A stretch of DNA of 33,021 nucleotides from Ignavibacteria bacterium CG2_30_36_16 (GCA_001873185.1 MNYQ01000142.1:1-33021); one strand, 5' to 3'. Shown: positions 1 to 9,432, counted from the stretch's first letter. Translations and numbers: made by a program. The notes: generated from the letters alone by a model not told the origin.

Positions 1-38
1 TTTTTATAAAAATATATTTTTGGGGGACGAAATAGTTT

Positions 39-1832
39 ATGTCGAATGATTATAAAAGTGAAGACGAAGTTCTCGGCAAAGCATACGATGCGCGTCTAAT
101 GCGCCGGCTTCTTGGTTATATTAAACCTTACAAGAAATATGTTGTCTTTGCAATAATACTTAATGCTGTTGTTGCTGCATTAGGTCCCGTTCGCCCTTAT
201 CTCACTAAAGTTGCCATCGATAAATACATTGTGAAATCAAATTATGATGGTCTCCTTTTAATAGCGGTGCTTCTTTTTGCATCGCTGCTGCTTCAATCAA
301 TTATCCAATATTTCTTAACATATTATACACAACTCCTCGGACAAAAAACAATTTATGATTTGCGAATGCAGTTGTTTTCGCACACTCAAAAATTAGCGTT
401 GAAATTTTTCGATAAAACTCCCATAGGTAGAATAGTAACCCGAACCACAAACGACGTTGAATCGCTTAATCAGCTATTCTCGTCAGGTATAGTAATGGTA
501 TTCAGCGATATATTCATAATCATCTGGATACTTCTATTTATGTTTTTTATGGATGTTAAGCTATCCCTTGTTACACTGTCCGTTCTGCCGATACTATTTT
601 ACGGAACTTTCCTTTTCAGAAAAAAAGTTCGTGAATCATACCGCGATGTACGCATGCACCTTGCAAGATTAAACAGTTATATGCAGGAACATGTGACAGG
701 AATGAGCGTAGTGCAAATTTTTAGAAAAGAAGAATCCGAAGAGAAACGCTACGCACATATAAATGCCGATCATCGTGATGCAAATATTCGTTCTATTTTT
801 TATTATGCTGTTTTTTACCCCGGCGTCGAGTTTTTAAGTTCAATAGCAATCGGGCTTATAATTTGGTACGGAGGAGGAGAAGTTTTTCAAGGCGTTTTGA
901 CAATTGGCGTGCTTTTCGCTTTTATTCAATATACAGAAATGTTCTTCAGACCCATACGCGATCTTTCCGAAAAATATAACATAATGCAAACTGCAATGGC
1001 TTCATCCGAAAGGATATTCAAACTTTTAGATAATCAAACTTTCGTTAACAATCCCGCCTATCCAAAAAGTTTTGAAAAAGTAAAGGGTGAAATTGAATTT
1101 CGTAATGTTTGGTTTGCATATCAAAAAGAAGAATATGTTCTAAAAAATATTTCTTTTAAAATCAAACCCGGAGAGTCCATAGCCATTGTCGGGCATACAG
1201 GAGCTGGAAAGACGAGTATCATAAACATATTAACGAGGTTTTATGATATTCAGAAAGGTTCAATCCTGGTTGATGGAATTGATATTCGTGATATCGATAA
1301 GCGGGATTTACGCAAACATATTTCAACTGTTCTTCAAGATGTGTTTTTGTTTTCAGGCGATATAAAATCAAACATAAGTATGGCAAATGAAAATATTTCT
1401 TTAGTAAAATTGCAGCAAGCAGCACGAACTGTTGGTGCAGATAAATTTATTGAGAGTTTGCCTGAAAAGTACAACGAAGTTGTTAAAGAACGCGGTGCAA
1501 CGCTCAGCGTGGGGCAGAAGCAGCTAATATCCTTTGCAAGGGCGCTTGCTTACGATCCGCGTATTTTAATTCTCGATGAAGCAACTTCGAGCATAGACAC
1601 AGAAACAGAGTTACTAATACAACGCGCAATTGAAAAACTTTTAATCGGAAGAACTGCAATTGTTATTGCACATAGGCTTTCAACTATTCAAAGTTCTGAT
1701 AAAATTCTTGTGATGCACAAAGGTGAGATACGGGAAACAGGAAATCATCAGGAATTACTTGCAAAACGGGGAATTTATTATAAATTATACCAGCTTCAAT
1801 ATAAAGATCAGGAAGTGGTTCGTTCTAACTAA
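39..1832 (+). CDS. ABC exporter, fused permease-ATPase (half transporter, MsbA/MdlB/YheH-like)
   Basis: 597 aa ORF; N-terminal TM region, Walker A GHTGAGKTS, Walker B ILILDEATSS, H-loop IAHRLST; C-loop reads LSVGQ. Confidence 0.93.
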   Translation: MSNDYKSEDEVLGKAYDARLMRRLLGYIKPYKKYVVFAIILNAVVAALGPVRPYLTKVAIDKYIVKSNYDGLLLIAVLLFASLLLQSIIQYFLTYYTQLLGQKTIYDLRMQLFSHTQKLALKFFDKTPIGRIVTRTTNDVESLNQLFSSGIVMVFSDIFIIIWILLFMFFMDVKLSLVTLSVLPILFYGTFLFRKKVRESYRDVRMHLARLNSYMQEHVTGMSVVQIFRKEESEEKRYAHINADHRDANIRSIFYYAVFYPGVEFLSSIAIGLIIWYGGGEVFQGVLTIGVLFAFIQYTEMFFRPIRDLSEKYNIMQTAMASSERIFKLLDNQTFVNNPAYPKSFEKVKGEIEFRNVWFAYQKEEYVLKNISFKIKPGESIAIVGHTGAGKTSIINILTRFYDIQKGSILVDGIDIRDIDKRDLRKHISTVLQDVFLFSGDIKSNISMANENISLVKLQQAARTVGADKFIESLPEKYNEVVKERGATLSVGQKQLISFARALAYDPRILILDEATSSIDTETELLIQRAIEKLLIGRTAIVIAHRLSTIQSSDKILVMHKGEIRETGNHQELLAKRGIYYKLYQLQYKDQEVVRSN

Positions 1833-1895
1833 TATTTCATTTTCGGGAAATGAAATAAGAGAAAATATATTTAATAAACTTTTTGGGAGTATACT

Positions 1896-2915
1896 ATGGC
1901 ACAAGTTCGTTTTATGACGCTTGCTCGTTTTATAATTGAGCAGGAACGTTTACACCCTGAAGCCACCGGCGAGCTATCGCAGTTGCTTCATGACCTGTCA
2001 CTCGCTGCAAAAATTATTTCACTCGAAGTTAATAAAGCCGGTCTTGTTGATATACTCGGCTTCACAGGGAGCGATAATGTACACGGCGAACATGTAAAAA
2101 AGTTGGATATGTTCGCGCACGAAATTATGGTAAAAGCGATGGATCACGGCGGACATCTTTGCGCAATGGCTTCCGAAGAAGAAGAAGGGATTATACATAT
2201 TCCATCGGAACACAATATCGGCAAATATGTTCTTCTATTCGATCCGCTTGATGGTTCTTCAAATATTGATGCGAACATTAGCATAGGAACTATTTTTTCA
2301 ATTTATAAAAGAATATCACCCGATGGTCAGCCCGGCACGATGGAAGATATGATTCAACCTGGTCTAGAACAAATAGCTGCAGGGTATGTTGTTTATGGTT
2401 CGAGCACTATGCTGGTTTACACTGCCGGACATGGCGTGCATGGATTCACACTTGACCCGGCATTCGGCGAGTTCCTCCTTTCACATGAGAACATTCAAAT
2501 TCCGAAGAAAGCAAAAATTTATTCAATCAACGAAGGGAACTATTTGTATTGGCATACTGGATTGAAAAAATATATTAAATACTTACAGGAAGAAGACAAA
2601 GCCGATGGACGACCTTATTCATCCCGATACATTGGTTCGATGGTGGCGGATATTCATCGTAATTTATTATACGGAGGAATTTTTATGTATCCGGGGGATT
2701 CGCGCAATCCCAACGGTAAACTTCGGATGATGTACGAATGCAACCCGATGGCTTACATAGTTGAAGCGGCTGGCGGGAGAGCCTCAAACGGCAAACAGCG
2801 AATACTCGAAATTAAGCCTGAAAAGCTCCATCAGCGAATGCCAATATTTATCGGCTGTGAGTATGATGTGAAACTTGTTGAGGAGTTTATGGCTAAGGAG
2901 GAGGAAAGTTTTTAA
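1896..2915 (+). CDS. fbp: Fructose-1,6-bisphosphatase class I
   Basis: 339 aa; FDPLDGSSNID, YPGDSRNPNGKLRMMYECNPMAYIVEAAGG motifs typical of class I FBPase. Confidence 0.96.
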   Translation: MAQVRFMTLARFIIEQERLHPEATGELSQLLHDLSLAAKIISLEVNKAGLVDILGFTGSDNVHGEHVKKLDMFAHEIMVKAMDHGGHLCAMASEEEEGIIHIPSEHNIGKYVLLFDPLDGSSNIDANISIGTIFSIYKRISPDGQPGTMEDMIQPGLEQIAAGYVVYGSSTMLVYTAGHGVHGFTLDPAFGEFLLSHENIQIPKKAKIYSINEGNYLYWHTGLKKYIKYLQEEDKADGRPYSSRYIGSMVADIHRNLLYGGIFMYPGDSRNPNGKLRMMYECNPMAYIVEAAGGRASNGKQRILEIKPEKLHQRMPIFIGCEYDVKLVEEFMAKEEESF

Positions 2916-2940
2916 GGATTGTTAGTTGAAAATTATTTTG

Positions 2941-2967
2941 GGGACGCCGGATTGCGACGTCTCTTTT
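2941..2967 (+). terminator. Putative intrinsic terminator after fbp
   Basis: GGGACG (2941-2946) can pair with CGTCTC (2958-2963, one G-U) followed by TTTT; lies 25 nt after the fbp stop. Confidence 0.45.
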
Positions 2968-2984
2968 AATATGTTCTTTAAATT

Positions 2985-3248
2985 CTACTTAATCTTATCA
3001 ATTTCCGTTTTAATTAGCCTTGCAATTTCTTCTTCTGAAATTCCTTCTAGTTTAAGCTTCATTGTTTTGGCAAGAACTTCGGGTTCGTCACCTTCACCTT
3101 TTACATATTTATAAAGAGCAAAGCCCAAACGGTTCCGGTCGTTCATTATAGGGAGATAATTGTTTAGAGCTTCTACAATTCCATAAACTTTTTTTTCAAT
3201 CGAATCATCGGAAAATTTTTTAACTTCCGGAGGCGGTAGCGTTGTCAT
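2985..3248 (-). CDS. Hypothetical protein, small, charged, helical
   Basis: 87 aa ORF with coding-like composition; the overlapping + strand ORF (2926..3114) is low-complexity and overlaps the fbp 3' region. Confidence 0.7.
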   Translation of the reverse strand: MTTLPPPEVKKFSDDSIEKKVYGIVEALNNYLPIMNDRNRLGFALYKYVKGEGDEPEVLAKTMKLKLEGISEEEIARLIKTEIDKIK

Positions 3249-3406
3249 TTTTTAATCCTTAATTTTTGTCGTTAAAATAGCACCGGTTTTTCAAAAGAGC
3301 AATATAAATTAAAATTAATATTTTCATTTTAACATCTGTTTTTAACATTCCATAAGTTTTATCTATTTTCCGAAGTGCAATATTTTCATTATTTAAAGTC
3401 TACAAG

Positions 3407-4420
3407 TTGAATACAAAAAACATCCTTCGTCTAATTGAAGACGGGAATATTAAAAAGATATTAATAATTCGATTAAGTTCACTAGGTGACGTTCTTTTAA
3501 CAACTCCGCTTATCCGTTCGTTAAAAAAACAATTTCCGGAATTGATTATTCATTTTGTAATTAAAAAGAACTATATAAATACGCTTGTTAATAACCCTTA
3601 TTTAGATAGAATTTTCATCTATGAAAAAGACAAATTAGCTGAATTAAAAAGTAACCTTGCGGCGAACAAATATGATTTAATTATAGATCTTCAGAATAAT
3701 CTCCGCTCGTTCAGATTAACATCAAAATTAAAAACGAAAAAAACTTTTTTTAATAAACAAACCATCTCAAAATTCCTTCTTGTGAAGTTCAAAATAAATA
3801 AATTAAAAGAGGCGCCGCCAATTCCGGAAAGATATTCGGAGTCAATCCCCGGATTTAAATTAGATAATGATGGATTAGACTTATTTACAAAAGAACAACC
3901 ACCTACAGAAATAATTGGGAGAAATAATTTAATAGGATTTTGCCCCGGCTCCCGTCATTTCACTAAAATGTGGCTCAAAGAATATTATATTGAACTTGGA
4001 AATATTTTAACTGAAGCCGGTCACCAAATCGTTTTATTTGGCGGTAGAAGCGATATGGAAATTTGCAGCGAACTGAGAGAAAAAATCCCCAATTCAATAT
4101 CTTTATGTAATGATGATGATATTTTGCAAACAGCAGCAGATATGAAATTATGCAGACTTGTCGTTTGTAACGACTCCGGCTTAATGCATACAGCCTGCGC
4201 AGTTAAAACGCCGGTGATAACATTTTTTGGCTCTACTGTAAGGGAGTTTGGCTTTGCGCCTTATAAGAACAAAAATTTAATTTTAGAGAACAAATCTTTA
4301 TCTTGCAGACCGTGTTCTCACATAGGCAGGTCAAGCTGCCCGAAAGATCATTTTAAATGTATGCTCGAGTTAAAACCCGGGATTGTTTATAAACATATTG
4401 TTGATTTGTTAGACTCTTAA
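3407..4420 (+). CDS. Glycosyltransferase family 9 (ADP-heptose:LPS heptosyltransferase-like)
   Basis: 337 aa; KILIIRLSSLGDVLLTTPLIRSL N-terminus, GFCPGSRHFTKMW, CNDSGLMHTACAVKTPVITFFGST. ORF start is TTG. Stop/start overlap TAATG with the next gene. Confidence 0.9.
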   Translation: MNTKNILRLIEDGNIKKILIIRLSSLGDVLLTTPLIRSLKKQFPELIIHFVIKKNYINTLVNNPYLDRIFIYEKDKLAELKSNLAANKYDLIIDLQNNLRSFRLTSKLKTKKTFFNKQTISKFLLVKFKINKLKEAPPIPERYSESIPGFKLDNDGLDLFTKEQPPTEIIGRNNLIGFCPGSRHFTKMWLKEYYIELGNILTEAGHQIVLFGGRSDMEICSELREKIPNSISLCNDDDILQTAADMKLCRLVVCNDSGLMHTACAVKTPVITFFGSTVREFGFAPYKNKNLILENKSLSCRPCSHIGRSSCPKDHFKCMLELKPGIVYKHIVDLLDS

Positions 4421-5697
4421 TGAAATTATTCTGGTATTTATTTTATAACATTTTAATTGTGCCTCCGTTCTTTCTTCTCATGAAAATGGCGGGACTATTT
4501 AATTCAAAAGTTAGACGCGGTATTGCCGGACGTAAAAGGCTCTTTGAAGATTTGTTATTGACAGCCGCCCCGCTTGATAAAGACAAAAAGCTTATTTGGT
4601 TCCATTCATCTTCACTTGGTGAATTCGAACAAGCAAAACCAATTCTTGAAAAATTAAAAAAAGAATTTAATGTAAATATCATTATCACATTCTTCTCCCC
4701 CTCGGGCTATGAGAACTCGCGCAAATATCCTTATGCGGATATTGTATCCTATATTCCATTTGACTCTGCGAGGCAGGCAAAAAAATTTATAAACCTTGTC
4801 CGCCCGGATTTATCTATATTGATGCGTTATGACATCTGGCCTAATCACATATGGGAGATGAAAAAAGCAGGCATTCCCTCATTTCTTGTTGACGCAACAA
4901 TGAAAAAAGGATCTCCGAGGAAACTTCCATTTATTAAAAATTTTCACAAAATTTTGTTCAAAGATCTGACGAGAATCCTAACTGTTTCTGTGCTAGACGA
5001 AAAAGGATTTAAGGAATTTGGCTGTACAGATAATCAGGTTGTTGCTGTCGGAGACACACGATTTGACAGAGTGTATGAGCGCAGCAGGCTTGCCAGGGGT
5101 ATGAATTTAATTAAAGATGAATTGCTTTCCGGTAAAAAAATATTTGTTGCTGGAAGTACATGGGAACAGGACGAAGAAGTTATTCTCCCCGCATTTTCTA
5201 AACTTGCTAAATATGATAAAGATGTAATATTAATTATTGCACCGCACGAACCAACTTTACTTCATCTTGAAAAAATTGAGAATGAATATGCAGGTGAACT
5301 TTCTACAATAAGATTTTCTTCTATGAATAATTATCTTGATGAACGTGTAATTATCGTCGATTCTATAGGAATATTACTAACTTTATACACTTATGCTGAT
5401 GTCGCTTTTGTTGGAGGAAGTTTTAAACAGAACATACACAATGCATTGGAAGCCGCTGTTTACGGCATCCCTGTGCTGTTTGGTCCGAAGATTGACAATT
5501 CGCAGGAGACACAGGAATTATTAAAACGCGGAGGCGGCATTTTAATAAAAAATAAAAGAGATGCCTTTAAACAACTGCGGACCTTGTTCAGTAAAGATAG
5601 AACAAGAAAAGAGAAAGGCGATATTTCTTATAAGTATGTGCAAGAGAACCTCGGAGCAACAGAAAAAATTATAAAAGAAATTTCTGTTTATATTTAA
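4420..5697 (+). CDS. waaA: 3-deoxy-D-manno-octulosonic acid (Kdo) transferase
   Basis: 425 aa; RRGIAGRKRLFEDL, WFHSSSLGEFEQAKPI, DATMKKGSPRKLPF, FVGGSFKQNIHNALEAAVYGIPVLFGP motifs of KdtA/WaaA. Confidence 0.93.
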   Translation: MKLFWYLFYNILIVPPFFLLMKMAGLFNSKVRRGIAGRKRLFEDLLLTAAPLDKDKKLIWFHSSSLGEFEQAKPILEKLKKEFNVNIIITFFSPSGYENSRKYPYADIVSYIPFDSARQAKKFINLVRPDLSILMRYDIWPNHIWEMKKAGIPSFLVDATMKKGSPRKLPFIKNFHKILFKDLTRILTVSVLDEKGFKEFGCTDNQVVAVGDTRFDRVYERSRLARGMNLIKDELLSGKKIFVAGSTWEQDEEVILPAFSKLAKYDKDVILIIAPHEPTLLHLEKIENEYAGELSTIRFSSMNNYLDERVIIVDSIGILLTLYTYADVAFVGGSFKQNIHNALEAAVYGIPVLFGPKIDNSQETQELLKRGGGILIKNKRDAFKQLRTLFSKDRTRKEKGDISYKYVQENLGATEKIIKEISVYI

Positions 5698-6237
5698 TTA
5701 CAACACTGGCAGATATTTTTCTTTAAACACTTTTAAATGATGTTCAACATGTCCTGCCATTATATAAATTAAAGCTCTTACAGAAACTTTCCTGTTGTTC
5801 GCGGTGCCCTTTCTTTTAAGAGTTTCATAATCAAAAGAATTGAATAAAATTAAATTCGACCCCCTCAGTTTTATAAATTCATCAACTAAACTTTTAATAG
5901 ACCGCTGATTAAATTTTCCTCCGGCGACATAATCATCATGCTCGTAACCGGGGAGTGATTGCTCTTCACCACGAGCAATCGATAATGCCCGAAAAGAAAA
6001 AATTCTTTCCGCATCAACAACATGTCCAAGTAGTTCTTTCACGCTCCACTTTCTTTCGGCGTAACTTTTCACGGCTTTCGTATCGGCAAGCACAGAAAAC
6101 AAGTTTTGAACTTCTCTCAACTGCTCATGCATTACCGAGAGCGGGTTTTTCTCTCCAATAGATTCTATATAGCCTGCATAAAAAGGAGCGTACTCATCTT
6201 CTATTGGTTTTTTCATAAATAATTTTTCCTGTTTCAT
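5698..6237 (-). CDS. DinB family protein
   Basis: ORF track gives 5698..6249; the start is better placed at MKQEKL (6237), giving an ATGA overlap with the upstream asparaginase stop. WSVKELLGHVVDAERIFSFRAL and AGHVEHHLKVFKEKY are DinB/YfiT-like His motifs. Confidence 0.87.
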   Translation of the reverse strand: MKQEKLFMKKPIEDEYAPFYAGYIESIGEKNPLSVMHEQLREVQNLFSVLADTKAVKSYAERKWSVKELLGHVVDAERIFSFRALSIARGEEQSLPGYEHDDYVAGGKFNQRSIKSLVDEFIKLRGSNLILFNSFDYETLKRKGTANNRKVSVRALIYIMAGHVEHHLKVFKEKYLPVL

Positions 6238-7190
6238 TCTTCTTTCCAAATTTTAACTTCAAAAACTCCCTCCGAATCTGCAACGCCTCTAAACATCCCG
6301 GATGAACTAAAGACCATAGAATAATTTCCTTCTTTGTCCACTGCGATTATTCCGCCCGCGCCTTCGGGTAATCTATTAAATATCATCTCATCCGCCGCTT
6401 GCTGAAGCGTGAATCCTTTATATTCCATTAATGCAGAAACATTGAAAGCAACATTATGTCGTATAAACAATTCCCCTGTGCCGGTTGCAGAAACTCCGCA
6501 TGTTTTATTGTTTGCATAATTACCCGCTCCAATTATTGGTGAATCACCCACCCGACCGTGCATTTTGTTTGTCATTCCTCCTGTTGATGTGCCAGCCGTT
6601 ATATTTCCCTCATTGTCGATTGCAACACAACCGACTGTCCCTTTTATTTTTTCTTGCGACTTTTTCAGTTGCTCAAATCTTTTTTCGGTATCGAAGTAAC
6701 TATTCTCTACAAAAGTTACTCCCATCTTTTTCCCATATTGCTCGGCGCCTTCACCAAAGAAGAAAACATGCGGTGATTTTTCCATTACAAGCCGCGCAAG
6801 TGATATAGGATTTTTAATTCCCGTCACTCCCGCAACTGCTCCGCAGCTTAAATCTTTTCCAAACATTATTGAAGCGTCGAGTTCATGTTTCCCTTCAGCG
6901 GTATAAACGGCTCCTCTGCCAGCGTTAAACTTTGGGTTATCTTCAAAGTAATTTATTACCCTCTCAACTGCATCAAGGCTGCTGCCGCCGAGATGCAATA
7001 TCGATTTGCCGATTGACAAAGCTTCCTTAAGCGCGCTATAATAATCTTCCTTTACTGAGTCGGGCATATCTTTACTTATAGTCCCTGCGCCGCCATGTAT
7101 TACTATTGTATATTTGTTTTGAGAAAATATTGTTGCTGTAGTTAAAAAGCAAAATATAATAATTGCTAATGTTTTATTTGGAATGAGCAT
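6234..7190 (-). CDS. Isoaspartyl peptidase/L-asparaginase (plant-type, Ntn-hydrolase), secreted
   Basis: 318 aa; signal peptide, YTIVIHGGAGTI, GTVGCVAIDNEGNITAGTSTGG containing the catalytic Thr, GTGELFIR. Confidence 0.94.
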   Translation of the reverse strand: MLIPNKTLAIIIFCFLTTATIFSQNKYTIVIHGGAGTISKDMPDSVKEDYYSALKEALSIGKSILHLGGSSLDAVERVINYFEDNPKFNAGRGAVYTAEGKHELDASIMFGKDLSCGAVAGVTGIKNPISLARLVMEKSPHVFFFGEGAEQYGKKMGVTFVENSYFDTEKRFEQLKKSQEKIKGTVGCVAIDNEGNITAGTSTGGMTNKMHGRVGDSPIIGAGNYANNKTCGVSATGTGELFIRHNVAFNVSALMEYKGFTLQQAADEMIFNRLPEGAGGIIAVDKEGNYSMVFSSSGMFRGVADSEGVFEVKIWKEE

Positions 7191-7208
7191 CTGTACTCCG
7201 GATTTGTA

Positions 7209-7676
7209 TTATTTAAGTTTTTCTAATTCTTTTTCGAGTCGTAAAATAAAATTTGCCTGAGCGTTGTTAATTTTAATTAGAGCTTCATCTTTTTTAAAAT
7301 ATTTTCCGATGTCAATTTCCGGGAATAAACTTTTTTTGCCCGACTTAAATGGATATTCCATTTCAAATTGATTTGAAACTAAATTTGGTAGTTCACATGA
7401 CGAACCCACAAATGCCCATGCATGAATTTCTTTTCTGTTTTTTTGCACTACCTCTCCGAGTGAGATGTATTTCCCGTTTGGTTTTATTCCTGTTTCTTCT
7501 TCAAATTCTCTTTTTGCGGCAATCTGTAAATCCTCTCCTTCTTCGGCTATTCCTTTTGGGATTCCCCAGTAACCTGCATCTTTATTTGCAAATAGAGGAC
7601 CACCCGGATGAACAAGAAAATATTCTAACTCGTTATCGCTATAACGATACATCAGCAACCCTGCACTAATAATCAA
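7209..7676 (-). CDS. NUDIX hydrolase
   Basis: 155 aa; Nudix-box-like GIAEEGEDLQIAAKREFEEETGI; SAGLLMYR N-terminus. Confidence 0.92.
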   Translation of the reverse strand: MIISAGLLMYRYSDNELEYFLVHPGGPLFANKDAGYWGIPKGIAEEGEDLQIAAKREFEEETGIKPNGKYISLGEVVQKNRKEIHAWAFVGSSCELPNLVSNQFEMEYPFKSGKKSLFPEIDIGKYFKKDEALIKINNAQANFILRLEKELEKLK

Positions 7677-7684
7677 TTCTCACC

Positions 7685-8002
7685 TCATCTTGAAAATACT
7701 TTTAAACCGGCTATACCAATAATTATTAGAAAAATAAAAAACAACCTTGCAAACTCTTTAGATTCATCGAAGAGAACTATACCGAGAATTGCTGTTCCTA
7801 CAGCGCCAATTCCCGTCCAAACTGCATATGCAGTGCCCACGGGGATATTTTTTAATGAATAAGCGAGAAGCCCCATGCTTATTACTATACTTACAATTGT
7901 AAATACTGAAGGATAAAATTTCGAAAATCCCTCTGAATATTTTAACCCGATTGCCCAGGCAACTTCAAACATTCCGGCGATAAATAATATTAACCATGCC
8001 AT
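7685..8002 (-). CDS. SMR family transporter, SugE/Gdx-type (probable guanidinium exporter subtype)
   Basis: 105 aa; [57 protein letters not shown]; conserved Glu in TM1 and GLKY motif as in SugE/Gdx. Confidence 0.92.
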   Translation of the reverse strand: MAWLILFIAGMFEVAWAIGLKYSEGFSKFYPSVFTIVSIVISMGLLAYSLKNIPVGTAYAVWTGIGAVGTAILGIVLFDESKEFARLFFIFLIIIGIAGLKVFSR

Positions 8003-8173
8003 AAAAATATATTCTCTTATTTTTTTAATTTGTTAATGTACTGCAAAAAAATTCTCATATTTTACACAAGGCAGCCGATTCTCCCGCAGAACACTAATCA
8101 CAATTACCCTCCAGTCATTACCATTTCCCGAAAAGGCTGCTTCTTTATTTCTTCCGAAGATGACATAAGGGCA

Positions 8174-8274
8174 TCTCTAAAAACAAAGTGTCATTGCGAA
8201 TGAGTCCTCGAATGAAGCAATCCCAGTGTAGAATTTTTAGATTGCTTCGCTCGCAATGACAATTGATTTTGAGA
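8174..8274. repeat. Palindromic / MITE-like element with CATTGCGA arms
   Basis: TGTCATTGCGA (8189-8199) is the perfect reverse complement of TCGCAATGACA (8251-8261); internal GAAGCAATC (8214-8222) / GATTGCTTC (8240-8248); imperfect extension of the terminal inverted repeats to 8174 and 8274. Confidence 0.8.
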
Positions 8275-8514
8275 TTTTAGCGATACACATAAGTCTTTCA
8301 CTATCTGTTAGCTAACCGACTAACTTTACCAAGAAAGACCTTTCGTGCCAACATAATCCGTTTATTTTTTTCTTGAAGATAAAAATAATAAATCAATTAA
8401 CTTCACCTTAGCCTCCGTTTTTTCTTGCCGCTCTCTTTTTTACTTTTTCTTCACTCCAACCTCTTATTTCTTATCTTTTATTTTTAATCTCCTGACTTTC
8501 CTTTTTCTAAACAA

Positions 8515-9432
8515 TCAAATTTGTTCCGCCTCCTCGCCAAGAATTTTGTCAACCACAGATTTTATGCGAAGGAATGATTCGTCATCAGTTTTACTTTGGA
8601 TATCATTCAACATGGCTAATAATCTTGAAGCGGTTTCAATTTTCATCTTTGCCTGCTTTTCTAAGTATTTTGTTTTTATTTCTGCTTCACGAGTTTCAAT
8701 TATTTCTTTAGCGTCCCCTTCTACAAGTGTTATAAGCATTGATACAAGGCGGTTTAATATTTTTAATACAGCATCTGAGGAAAAACCACCGAGCATCGAA
8801 ATAATTGACGTATTTATATTTAGGCTGCCATTGGTTTGAGGAGGAACAATTAAATTTGAAAGTATAATCCCGGCAATAATTCCGATAATTATTCTATTAT
8901 AATAAAATGTAATATAAGTAGGATCGAAACTGCGGTTAACAACATATTTATTGGCTGTATAAAGGGAGTAAAAGTACGCTCCCAAACCGGAAGAAAATAA
9001 AAGGTTAGCTTGCACATAATAAATATTATCGAGATAGAAACCGGTAATAACAAAACCCGTTAAGAAAAGTATACTCATCATCCACATGTTGCGGATAACC
9101 GGAATGGTTTTGGTTCCCAAAACAAAAAACATTTTTTTGCTCGGAGTTGTATAATCAATTGACATTGGCGTCGCCGGAGAAACCGCAGCGGCAAGAGTTG
9201 TATAAATTTTATTAATCTGGCTTAATTCCTTAGTGTCAAAGGGAAAATCAACGCTGCTTCCTGATGAAGATTTTTCATAGTGAATTTGTTTTACTTCAAT
9301 CGGAGCAATTGCCGGCAAAATCCAATCAGGCAGCTTTTTACCGCTTGCTACTGCATATTGCAGCATTGTTTTTATTTCCCGAATGATTTTAAAAACCGCA
9401 GGTCTATTAAATTTTTCCACAGAATCCATCAC
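8515..9432 (-). CDS. Hypothetical membrane protein with C-terminal helical/coiled-coil region
   Basis: 305 aa; several hydrophobic helices followed by charged DAKEIIETREAEIKTKYLEKQAKMKIETASRLLAML. Confidence 0.8.
   Translation of the reverse strand: MMDSVEKFNRPAVFKIIREIKTMLQYAVASGKKLPDWILPAIAPIEVKQIHYEKSSSGSSVDFPFDTKELSQINKIYTTLAAAVSPATPMSIDYTTPSKKMFFVLGTKTIPVIRNMWMMSILFLTGFVITGFYLDNIYYVQANLLFSSGLGAYFYSLYTANKYVVNRSFDPTYITFYYNRIIIGIIAGIILSNLIVPPQTNGSLNINTSIISMLGGFSSDAVLKILNRLVSMLITLVEGDAKEIIETREAEIKTKYLEKQAKMKIETASRLLAMLNDIQSKTDDESFLRIKSVVDKILGEEAEQI

Noticed and set aside
6485-6808. 107 aa + strand ORF antisense to the asparaginase
   Set aside because: Overlaps conserved asparaginase coding sequence including the catalytic Thr; low-complexity composition.
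7349-7669. 106 aa + strand ORF antisense to the NUDIX gene
   Set aside because: Leu/Phe-rich shadow ORF; the Nudix box on the minus strand is convincing.
8003-8170. Known guanidine riboswitch upstream of the Gdx-type SMR gene
   Set aside because: No ykkC core, no paired ACGR-loop hairpins and no guanidine-III pseudoknot sequence recognised; kept only as an unassigned structured segment.
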